Positions 45,186-55,274 of a stretch of 64,000 bases of DNA are shown here, piece after piece. A program made the translations under genes and the position numbers. Under the pieces are notes generated by a model that was not told the origin of the DNA, ran no database searches, and saw nothing but the letters and a program-made list of their open reading frames with translations. The stretch lies in NCBI GenBank assembly GCA_015680685.1, contig MNCI01023742.1, positions 467,243-531,242 of the forward strand. Reading direction: 5' to 3'. The stretch's first letter is position 1. Every line of letters starts with the position of its first letter. Origin of the DNA: Gnetum montanum (Eukaryota > Streptophyta > Gnetopsida > Gnetales > Gnetaceae).

Positions 45186-48100
45186 ATGGATGCAGCTTTA
45201 TCTACACCCCTAGCCTTAACAGGCCCATATGGGGAGACCATTAGATAGCTCAATCACATGCTAATAGGAACAGACGCTTCCCTTTGTGACACAACCATAG
45301 CAACATCAAAAATATCCCAGACTGGCTAGAACATTTGGCCTGAACTATAGACCTAGAAGCTGGTGATGTGACCGAGGACCCTCTCAATGAGGTCCTATGG
45401 TTACGCACAAAGGTGAAAGTAAAAATCTTAGGGTTAGTTCCCTCCAGGACCAACAGATGCAGAATGGCATAATGTAAGTGCTCCAAAATAATGCTACTGC
45501 ATTTGCGTGGTCATATGAAGACATGCCAGGATTAGACCCAAGATTAATACAGCATAACATAATTTTAGACCCACGCATCATAGCAATTAGATAGAAGGCA
45601 TGAAATATTAAGCCATAAATTATGCTGGTAGTGCATAATTAAATCACTAAGCTATATCAGGCTGATTTTATTCGCACGGTCGATTACTTGAACTAGGTGT
45701 CCAACATCATAGTTATCTCTCAGAAAATGGGAGGAATACGCATTTGCATAGACTTCTGGGATCTGAACAAGGCCATAATTAAGGACAATTTCCCATTATT
45801 GAATATCGACCAACTAATCGATACAATAGCTAGTCATGTGCTTCTATCCTTTATGGATGGTTTTTCAGGCTATAATCAAATTCATATTAACCCATAGCAT
45901 CAATTGACCACAACATTCATGATGCCCTAGGGAACTTTCTGTTACACTATGATGCTTTTCAGGCTAAAAATCGCTGGAGCAACATATCAATGAGTCATGA
46001 CATACATATTTAGCAATTACCTCTTAGGGAGATTGAACGACTACGTAGATGACATAGCTGTCAAGTCTATGAAGTCGGAAGATCATTCAGAAGATCTAAA
46101 GTTAGTCGTTAAACAATATCTCAAGCATGACCTATGGCTCAACCCAAAGAAATGCATATTCAGAGTCAAAATCGAACACATGTTGGGGTTTGTGGTATTA
46201 GAGGCTAGCATCTGAGTTGACCCCTACAAGGTTAAAGCCATCATTGATTTAACTCCACCTACAAACCTCAAGGAACTATGGGGGTTATAGGGCAGACTAC
46301 AATTTATCAGGCGGTTCATTTTGAAGTTAACAGATAAATTACATCCTATGCAACATCTCCTTAAGAAGGGTGTTAATTTTGAATGGACAGATGACTGCCA
46401 ACATGCATTTGATAACTTGAAAAAGGAACTGCAACACTTACCAATGGTTTTCCCACCACAAAGGAATCAACCTTTTTATATTTATCTAGAAAGCTCAGAC
46501 GTGTCTATAACTATGTTACTTTGCCAAAAAAGGAACGATGAGTCAGAAGCCCCTATCTATTATGTAAGTCATGCTCTATTTGTGTACGAAACAAGGTATA
46601 ATGAAGTGGAGCATAACTGTTTGGCATTGGTTTTCACACTCAAGAAATGTAGACACTATCTTTTCTGCAGCCAAGTCAACATAATTTGCAAAAACAATGT
46701 TCTACTAGCTATCTCAAACAACTTTTATGAGAGTATTAGGATAGCTCATTGCAAAGCTATCATAGCAAAATTCAACTTACATTATGTTGGTCAATCATCC
46801 ACTAAAAGTCAAGCTATAGCTGACCAGCTAGCAACATCGCCTATTAATGATCAAGCTACGATAGAGCCAAAATTTTCGGATGAGCATGTACATAGTTTAA
46901 GCCCTGTACCAACAAGCCCCGAAGCCACGTTGTATTTTGATGGGACTTCGACTACCAGAGGTGGTAGTTCCACTGCCGTCATTATGCTCTCCCATGAGGA
47001 TGTGCATCCACTAGCTTACCTCTTGGCCTTCCCTTGTATGAACAATATGGCAGAGTACGAGGGGCTCCTCAGGGAATTGTTGATAGCCAGGGAACTCAAC
47101 ATTCAACACCTGGTAATCCAAGGTGATTTGATACTTGTCATCAATCAAATCACAGGGGTCTATGCTTGCAAAGCTATGCATCTATAACCCTACTATGATA
47201 TGGCTAAAGATCTCCTAAAATAATTTGTGACAACCAATGCCCAACACGTGCCGCGTAACGAAAACGCTGTAGCTATTGCACTAGCCACACGAGCCTTAAA
47301 CGTGCCACCACATTTGTTTGCCACTTGGCCCACTTTAATGATAGAATGTACCAGGCCTATCATTCAAGTAGTGCAAGTTTCTTCTCTAAGCATGAGTGAA
47401 ACATCAAAATGGTATGACAACATTAAGACTTACCTTCTGCATGGAAAACCACCACACGAGCTAACATATGGACAAAAAGATGCAGTGCGCAAGCGTGCCA
47501 GGAAATACGTCATTATCGGAGACAGTACTCTTTATAGATGCTCTTTCGATGGGGTATTGCTAACCTACATTAATAATGACCAAGCACAACGAATAGTTAG
47601 CGAAGTCCATGAGGGGTTGTGTGGAGGACATGTAGCCCGGTGAGCCATGGCCACTAAAATCAGACACCTAGGGTACTATTGGCCATACATGGAAAAGGAC
47701 TGCCTTGCCAAGGTCAAGACATGTGACACATGCCATCATTATGTAAACTTAATACACATGTCACCAACTGAGTTACACACTACACAGATTACTTGGCCAT
47801 TCCAACGATGGGTACTAGACATCATAGGTCCCATTACACCTAAGTCTTCTATAGGACATAGCTTCATTATCACCACCATCGAGTACTTCACAAAGTGAGT
47901 CGAAGCTATTCCCCTACGAAAGATTACATCTCAACAGGTCTGCCATTTTATCTTAGACAATATAGTAACCAAATTTTGGCTTCCTATGACTATTGTGACT
48001 GACAATGGGCCATAATTTAGTAGTACAGAAATCAAATCTTTTTGCAATAACCTTGGTATTAAGCAATCTTTTTCTTCACCCTATTACCGGCAAGCAAATG

Positions 48101-48651
48101 GTCAAGAAGACATAACAAACAAGGTAAATATCAATCTACTCAAGAAGATTCTCAACAACAACAAAAAACTATGGCATGAAAAAATTCTCTACGTGCTATG
48201 GGCGTATCGTACGACGTGCAGGATAGCTACAGACAGGATGCCCTATAGCCTAGTCTATGGAACTGAAGCAGTGTTGCCCTTGGAATTACAGGTTCCCTCA
48301 TTGCAGATGGTCCTCTCCACGATTATAAATGAGACTCAACATAATGATTCTAGGATCGTGGATTTAGACTCAATGGAGGAGAAGCACATCCAGATGCTCG
48401 ACACCATTGAAAGGTATCAATACAGGCAGAGATAGAAGCATCATCACAACTTACATCAATGACCGATCAAGAAAGGAGACTTGGTTCTCAAAGCTATTCA
48501 TGAACCAGTGGGCAAATTCTCTGCAAGTTGGGAAGGCCCTTTCTTGGTTACCAACACATACAGAAATGGAGCATTCAGGCTAGCAGACATCAACGGCAAT
48601 AAACACGTGAATCTAGTGAATCATCTGTATCTAAAGTGGTACTACATCTAA
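45186..48651 (+). pseudogene. pol: pol of element E (degenerate)
   Basis: It starts MDAALSTPLALTG. The linker and early RT carry many stops and a frameshift (45240-45690). RT is legible from 45697 (ICIDFWDLNKAIIKDNFPL, LLSFMDGFSGYNQIHINP) with YVDD at 46042-46053. A long open stretch 46321-47187 covers RNase H and the second RNase H (LYFDGTSTTRGGSS, NNMAEYEGLLREL, QGDLILVINQ, with Asp-Leu where others have Asp-Ser). The integrase finger has HEGLCGGH and CDTCH. In the core the two Asp remain (LDIIGPI, TDNGP) but the Glu region reads NGQEDITN, apparently Glu shifted or lost. C-terminal WEGPFLV and LVNHLYLKWYYI close it at 48651. No chromodomain. Confidence 0.88.
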
Positions 48652-48681
48652 ACATCGACTCAACTCAAATGCAAGGTAACA

Positions 48682-49150
48682 AACGTCCGCTACGACGTAA
48701 AACTGGCAAAGTTGTACACGTCCGCTACGACGTAAAACTGGAAAGGTTGTACATGTCCACTACGACGTAAAACTGGCAAAGTTGTAAACATCCGCTACAA
48801 CATAAAACTAGCAAAGTTATACACATCTGCTACGACGTAAAACTGGCATTTCTTGCACGTATCCACCAAGATGCTAAACTAGAAAAGTTTTTGGTCATCC
48901 GCCATGACGTGAAACTAGCAAGGTAAGCATACATTTGCTGAGATGCTAAACCAGTACAGACTTGTCCCTTGGTCACGACATAAAACTAACACCCACAACA
49001 TAGTCTAATGGGACCATAAACTAGCTCTTCCACTATCCGCTACGACATAACACTAGCAGGTTTCAGTCTGCCAAGATGTTAATCTGGGACCACGGTCTGC
49101 TGAGACTTTAAACCAACAACAACGGTCAACTAGGACTCAAAACTAGAATC
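48682..49150 (+). repeat. 35-base minisatellite tail of element E
   Basis: Clear 35-base period, TCCGCTACGACGTAAAACTG plus a GCAAAGTTGTACACG-type linker. About eight good units to 48965 are followed by decayed ones with varied linkers. It follows the pol stop within about 30 bases. It is not CRISPR-like: the repeats are imperfect and the linkers are not unique spacers. Confidence 0.9.
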
Positions 49151-49159
49151 CATCAAAAG

Positions 49160-50272
49160 ATAATCCATGAAGCAAGCAAGCATTATCACTCTTGCACTAC
49201 ATCCCTACCAGATGGAATGGGTAAGGCATTGGAAAAGACGTAATGCCACTACCTCACTAGCATCCTACTGATTCCTCAAATATGCTAGAAGGCATGTTAC
49301 TAATCCCTCAGAGATGTTGCTACGATAGCCACTCTGTAGTTGCAGCTCTTGGGATTAACTTTGCCACTGGGGCCTCAAGGAAATTGTGGTCATCCATAGT
49401 TTCAGTAGCCTCCACCTGTCACCGTCACCATATTTTGGCTTAGCAAGTTCACCTGACTGGTTCTTTGACCAATCGATGGAGCAAGATGAATCTGGCTATC
49501 GACCGTAGCTGCATGAACCATAGCATCAACATAGGGACCCTTGCTCTTTGCTATGGTCCATCTTTCATGGCCTCCACCCTCATTTTTGCTTTGGATGGTG
49601 CTTGTTTCAATATCCTCCCCCCCCTAGTGATTAGGATGATTGCTTTTGCTCTCTGCTCTCTATTATGTTTTGTAGGTCACTTGTTATGACAGCGTTGATC
49701 AAGAATGCATTCATTAGAAGGTGAGGTATCACGGTGTTCTGAAGTGGCTGCTTGGACTAGCCTGGCTACTTGGGAGTGCAAACCTTACCTCTCCCTCCAT
49801 CACATACCTTACTTCACTTTCCCCTTCCCTTATCCTTACAACCGCCTTTACCCTCTTCTTTGTTTGTACAAAGTGTGAACATTTAATCAATTCTTTCGCA
49901 TCATCATGTGCATGAACTGGCGTAATGTAACTCGCCTAGTGAAATGTAATTTGCACAAAAAATGGGTAAAATTTGGCAAAATGGAATGTAAAACAACTCA
50001 TCTAGGTCATGCAAGCATAACACAACTCGTCTGTGCAAGGCCTTCATATGCAGTGTGGCGGCATAACTTCTTGCAAATACACTCGCGAAAGAATGCGTAA
50101 TGACTTGTTCGCGAAAGTTTCATGTTCACATGCTTAAGTCTTCCCCGAACCTCCCTCCTTTCACTTCTATAAAATCCCTCCTATGCTCTTCCCCTCACCT
50201 TCACACTTCCAAGTTTCACAGAGTGACATTTGAGCAACTACCGATGGATGCTGTTGGTGCCTTTACCTCTCT
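49160..50272 (+). other. Gene-free 3' tail of element E
   Basis: Non-coding, homologous to the tails of D (24755-25885) and in part A (51690-52700). Short pseudo-ORFs do not correspond between copies. A TATA-like CTATAAAATCCC lies at about 50168. Confidence 0.55.
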
Positions 50273-50347
50273 GGTGTTTCATATTCTTTGTCGACATCTT
50301 TTGGGCAGGCCCTCTAAATGTCAACAAAGAGGGGCCATTGAAACACC
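50273..50347 (+). promoter_or_regulatory. Polypurine tract and hairpin at the 3' LTR of E
   Basis: GGTGTTTCA (50273-50281) pairs with the LTR start TGAAACACC (50339-50347). Inside it, CTTTGTCGACAT pairs with ATGTCAACAAAG with one mismatch. The polypurine tract AAAGAGGGG (50326-50334) lies in the 3' arm, so the RNA could fold the tract into a stem. Confidence 0.6.
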
Positions 50348-51556
50348 ATGAAAATTTCAAGGCCTCAACGGTTCAGCAAAATCTTGTGACTCAGGCAAGG
50401 ATTTGTGACAAGGCATAGCTCAACAAGTTCCTTTTTTGGCTAAGGGCCGGTTTTACCATGCTGCACAGCATAGTGCAAATAAACTCTAGAAGATAGAACA
50501 AAACAAAGGAAGTGTGGTGACAACACTTTAAGTTTTTGTACGTTCACTATTTTACGTCGAATTATAATATGTAGAATAATCTAGCATGATGCAGCATAAT
50601 ACAAGCAATGATTGAGATAGCGCAATTCAAGTATCAGCAGTTCATACGTCATAATACGCTCTCTAGCATATTGCAGTGTAATCAAAGAACAGTTTTTTGC
50701 CAAAGCTCCAACAAGAGTGGTTTACGAAACATTACACTTTAGAGCGTAATGCAGCGTGGCACCGCAAGCTTCAAACACAAACACACCAAGTCAATGACAT
50801 CTTGTAGGTTCAAGACATGCATCATCTAAACCACATTTTTCTCCTGACCCTAACCTTATAAATATTCTAGTTGATAATGATCAAGGGGTTGGCAAAAAAT
50901 TTCTTTGGATTGACAAATTTTCTCCGTCAATGATTTTCATTCATTGGCAATTGTTGATAAATTTTGGCAAAGATTGACAAGAGAGCAAAAGAGGATCAGC
51001 GATCATAAGAACATTAGAGGTGATTGGCAAGAATCCTTGATAAGAAACAGTCGGTTAATAGATACTCTACCTCAGGTCTGACTTCCTTGCTCCTAGATTG
51101 GCTAGAACAAGGTATATTGATCTTTGCTTGTTTTATCTTTAAATATCTTTCTTGCTATTGGCACATGCTTCGTCTAAACCGAAGTCCGCCTATAATCATT
51201 ATATCCAGCATATTTTATTCATAAGTTAAATCCTAGATCTTGGGATTGCACGCTCTCTAAATCTGATCTCCTGTGTCCTATATATATGGATTTTGCAATC
51301 GCTTTAAATCGTTTACATCGTTTTCAATTACCTTGGAGATTAATGATATTATATCTCTTCATAAAAATTGTCATTTTGCCATCCAATTATTACAAAATTT
51401 TTACTGATTAAGTAAGTCCTTGTTTCATCAACAAGATCATTCAGGGCACCTTGGATTCATCTTCTCTAGCATGGTCCTTGCACAGATCCTGGGTTGAAAT
51501 TGTGTACATAGACTTTCTCTTGGTATTTTCAACGACCAACATTTTCTGTGGTTATA
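50339..51556 (+). repeat. 3' LTR of element E
   Basis: 1218 bases, TGAAACACCATGAAAATTTC to GGTTATA (TACA in the partner). It aligns with 18784-19955, including the TTATAAATATTC TATA region (about 50866-50877), and is followed by the target duplication GCTAT. Confidence 0.9.
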
Positions 51557-52740
51557 GCTATGACTATAAACTAGCACGACACGTTCACTATGACGTAAAA
51601 CTGGCATGTATGGTCTTATGGGATCTTAAACTAGCACAGTGGCCCATTGGGACCCTAAACTAGCATACGGTCTACCAAGACCTTAAACTGGGTTCGAGTC
51701 ATGTTGCTAGCATGCATCTGCACCAAGTACACATTGAACAAGCATGCACAGTGCTGACGTGGGGGTGGGATGTTGCAGCACCAAAAAATAGTTCATGACA
51801 TAATGAGAACGTGATCCAGAATGTATGCGACACCGCCACCCTTTGCATCATGCTAACCCTCCAGAGATGTCGTATGACATGACAGTAGCCCTACGGATCT
51901 ACCGTCACCACGGCCCACCACCCTGACAGTAGTTCCTTGGCTAGTGCCTTCCACTAGAGTTCCAGTAGTATTGTGGCCTAGCCATAATATTGTTACCCTG
52001 CAGCTCCCTATTGACACCTGGGCTCGCACAACGTTTAGCTATGTGGTAGCTGATCTCATAGCTGAACTGAGACTGCATTCCTTTAGCAGGGATTCCTGAG
52101 CATCTGCACTCACTACAACTCTTGGAACCTCTGACACTGGCTCTGCCATGTCGTTGCTGCCAAGGCTACTACTGGCCTTCCTACTTTGGACATTAGGCAC
52201 TAGCATAGATGTCCAAGAGCTTCAAAAATGTCTGCAGCAAGCAAGATCTTTTCGCTTCTCTTTGCATCATGGCTATTTCGCTCTCCGTCGTGCTTATAGG
52301 GTGCGACCGAAAGTATGTATTGCCATAGCAATGAATACTACGACGTCACGAAGTGGGTGCCTCAACTAGCTTGGCTACTTCAGAGTGCAAATCCCATGAT
52401 GTGCATAACACAGCTTGCCACATGGAAAGCATCTATAGGCAGGTCAAAACCGCACACGAATGTAACACTACTCATCCTAGGAAAGAAACACCTGTCCTAT
52501 AAGAGGTCAAAGGTCAGCGAGAGTAAAGATGAAAACATGAACAACTCCCTCATGAGCACTCCGATGAGGGACTTTGCTAAGCCTCATCTTTACCCTTTTT
52601 CCTGAACCTCCTTCCTTCTTGCTTCATCCTGCAAAAACCAATGCAATGCTCTCAAGAGTAGCCAAGTGACGTCTTGACGATCACCAAATAGCAATGTTAG
52701 CGTCATTTCTTCCGTGGTGTTTCATATTCTTTGTCAACGT
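51557..52740 (+). other. 3' tail of element A between E and C
   Basis: Begins with the remaining minisatellite units of A (to about 51690: TAAACTAGCA, GACGTAAAACTGGCA), then non-coding tail sequence. It ends CGTGGTGTTTCATATTCTTT and GTCAACGT, the 5' arm of the family's pre-LTR hairpin, where element C inserted at 52741. The 3' LTR of A is therefore expected beyond C. Confidence 0.75.
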
Positions 52741-53842
52741 TGTACCGCCTGAAATCATCAGTCCCCGGCTGGAAGGAAACAGAGATTGTGGGATCGCAGG
52801 GCGTGCATAGAAGACCCTACCTTCGCCTGAGAGCAAGCTGGAATGCATGAAGGTAGAGTACCTTGGGTGGTCCGCACATGGATCAAACAAGGATTTCCTC
52901 GAACGTATACCAAAGTGCTACACACTGGGTTATGCGTAAACGGCGTGATGGGCGTAAATGAGAGCATAAACAGCGTAACAGATGCGGACAGGGCGTAAAT
53001 GTAAACGAGCATAAACAGACACACATGTAAGAAATTAGCATAAACTATAAACAATGGTATTATAGAGTCAAAGTACAGTGCACCGGTCTAACGCAGTTTT
53101 GATAGAACACAAGGCGGACGAAAAGCCCTGGTGGATGCAGGGATGACTCGGCTGGTTCGCATGGTAGGCGGAGCGTAGAGACCCTGTGCATGGCATACAA
53201 GGCTTTCTAGTGTAAGAGGGTTTTAGATCTGGTGCACAGTGTAATTGCTCCTGGGTATGCTCTAGGATTTTTACCAACCGACCTCGATGAAGTGGAAAAT
53301 GGGGGGTTTTATACCGGTTGTTATGCTAGACTCGGGTTAGGAGACACGTGGTGAGTTGACCATGTGCACACAATTTACAAATATACAACATATTACATCT
53401 GCTGGGCGTATATGCTACATCAAGCCGGCCTATACGCTGGACGTGCTGGGTGTGTAAACTTGGGTGGAGATACTATGGATGCTGGGCATATACGCTGGGG
53501 CGTATACGCTGACAGTTGCTGACTTGCTTCAATTCTTGCTCTTCAGTGTTGCCTTCATGTTGTCTTTGGATTTCATCGTCGGGCGTATGCATCTATTGTA
53601 CCTGCTGAGCGTACATGTGAGGCGTGTACGTCGGGCGTGTAAGTTGGATGTCTACGCTGGGCGTATATGCTGTGGATGTGAACTTGGGCATATACGCTGG
53701 CACAGTATGCTTAGTAAAAACTAAGTATTTCGATCCCCAAAGTTGCCGTGTGTGACATCAAATGTAGCCATGGTTGTCCGTGGGTCTTAGGGACCTGCTT
53801 TTTGCTGGAGATGTACCAAGCTCAAAAATTTTTGGTGTTTCA
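52741..53842 (-). repeat. 3' LTR of element C
   Basis: 1102 bases on the minus strand, TGAAACACCAAAAATTTTTG to GGCGGTACA. TATA box in reverse complement at 53307-53313. The region 53400-53710 is packed with GGGCGTATACGCTGG-like words. It is preceded in element order by polypurine tract AAAGAGGGG (53847-53855). The partner LTR is out of the window. Confidence 0.82.
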
Positions 53843-53910
53843 TTGGCCCCTCTTTGTTGACGCTTAGAGGAATCGACCCGAGAAGCATCAACAAAGAAGT
53901 GCAAAACACC
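53834..53910 (-). promoter_or_regulatory. Polypurine tract and hairpin at the 3' LTR of C
   Basis: On the minus strand GGTGTTTT at about 53910-53903 faces TGAAACACC at 53842-53834, and CTTTGTTGATGCTT pairs with AAGCGTCAACAAAG with a single G-U. The inner stem differs from that of E while keeping pairing. Confidence 0.6.
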
Positions 53911-54879
53911 ACAAGCAACTTGACATAGACTTTGTTCTTTGTGACTTTACTAGAAGTCATCGCACCATGTTCAGTAGTACATGGCATCAAAAAGGTGAAA
54001 TTTGTAGCTAGTAGGAGGAAAGGGATTGTGGGGATTGGCGACTGCCCAAAGAATTATGCTGGTGAAATGGGATGCTCAGGTGCACAGCATGCTGGTCCTC
54101 ATCAATAGCCATTGTTTAGCATACTCGGAGTTCAGACATGCGATGTGCGTCCTTTGGCGGAACAAGGCTCTTGGTTAGTATTCAAGAGAACTTGTTGGCA
54201 AGACCAAAGCCGCGGGAGGATGTGTTACATTCTTTGGAGGAATAGGGCCCGTGTTTAATGTTTAGAGGGGGCCTATTGACGGATAGCCAAAGCCATGAAA
54301 CTGGATGCTTCTTGACCGTTTTGGACATAAGTACTTGGTTTTGAGACAACTTCCTTCCTGCCTGGGGGCTTATATGGGAAGTGCCAAGGGTCTCATTCTC
54401 GATTTTTTTTTGGAGCTTTGCGTTGATCATGTACTCATGCTCAGGTGCCAGGCCGTGTGTTGCAACTGCTGTAACGTTTTGCAGTGTGCAACAGTGTGCT
54501 CAAAGTTTTGAATGTATTCGGTGTATTGGAGGTTGGTAAACAGATAATGAATATACCAGGAATGGGAATGTACTAGTGAACAATTTGATTTAGTCCCGTC
54601 ATGTGTGCTGTGAACATTGTCCCATCTTGCTGCTTACGATGAGATGCATTCTTGTGCGAACACCTCGGGGTGTCATCCTGCAAACACAACTCCAAGGAGA
54701 CAAGAAAACCATGGGTGAATAAGCGAGCTCAGATTTGAACGGCTGCAGATGGAACAAAATACTAGAGGAGATTCTGAGCACTGTGTATGAATGTCGGCGA
54801 CGTTGATGAGATTGTGTGCTGGTGAGCGATGCAGTGATTCTGATGAATGAGTGTGGCTGTGGAGTGAAGAGCTGGAGAT
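53911..54879 (-). other. Gene-free 3' tail of element C
   Basis: Non-coding region between minisatellite and LTR hairpin. No reading frame is shared with the tails of D or E. Nothing else recognised. Confidence 0.5.
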
Positions 54880-55270
54880 AAACATGCTAGTTTATAATCT
54901 TAGCGGACTATCATGGGTTATTTTTATGTCGTAACCTGTTGGACATTGCTCGTTTAGCGTCGTGGCGGACGTTACGTTGCCAGTTTTGAGTCTTAGTGGA
55001 CCATGCAGAGGCAAGCTAGTTTATAGTCTTAGCAGACTCTGATGGTTGTGAGGGTGGCAGTTTACTGTCATGCCATATGGGTGCTAGTTTATCGTCATTG
55101 CAGACACTGTGGGGTATCAATTTATTGTCATGTTGCCAGGACAGTTGTGGTGTCAGTTTTAAGTCATAACCCAAGACTGTTCTGTGGTATCAGTTTACCG
55201 TCATGATTCCAGGACGAGCTGTGGTATCAGTTTATAGTCGTGATTCCAGGACTTGCACGTACCTGAGCTT
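54880..55270 (-). repeat. Minisatellite tail of element C
   Basis: About ten units of 33-40 bases, on the minus strand GACTATAAACTAGC or GACGATAAACTGACA with variable linkers. It sits directly after the pol stop as in A, D and E. Confidence 0.82.
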
Positions 55271-55274
55271 GTAG

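Larger units (their letters stand above)
18784..51556 (+). mobile_element. Element E, Tat/Ogre-like retrotransposon with antisense gene
   Basis: E is bounded by LTRs at 18784-19955 and 50339-51556 and flanked by ACTAT and GCTAT. Without the nested element D it is about 17 kb. Order: LTR, primer site, gag-protease (split by D at 23252-39059), spacer with an antisense multi-exon gene (40180-44580), acceptor site, pol (45186-48651), minisatellite, hairpin with polypurine tract, LTR. Gag-protease before D joins the protease after D in frame through the duplicated GGTT bases. All ORFs are damaged. Confidence 0.88.
675..52740 (+). mobile_element. Element A, Tat-clade Ty3/gypsy retrotransposon, multiply interrupted
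   Basis: A runs 5' LTR, gag-protease, repeat spacer, pol and minisatellite tail. It is broken by B (8014-16406), by E (18784-51556, itself carrying D) and at 52741 by C. Its own sequence in the window adds up to about 10.9 kb, and its 3' LTR should lie beyond C. The joins make sense at the protein level: pol stops at FEW before B and resumes with QQAF after it, as in the uninterrupted copy at 46381. The probable target bases left of A are CCGTC (670-674); their partner is outside the window. A lacks the antisense gene found in C, D and E. All ORFs carry stops. Confidence 0.85.

Noticed and set aside
48682-48965. Regular 35-base repeats resembling a CRISPR array
   Set aside because: Repeats are imperfect, the variable parts are related to each other, no cas genes exist, and the setting is a plant retrotransposon tail.
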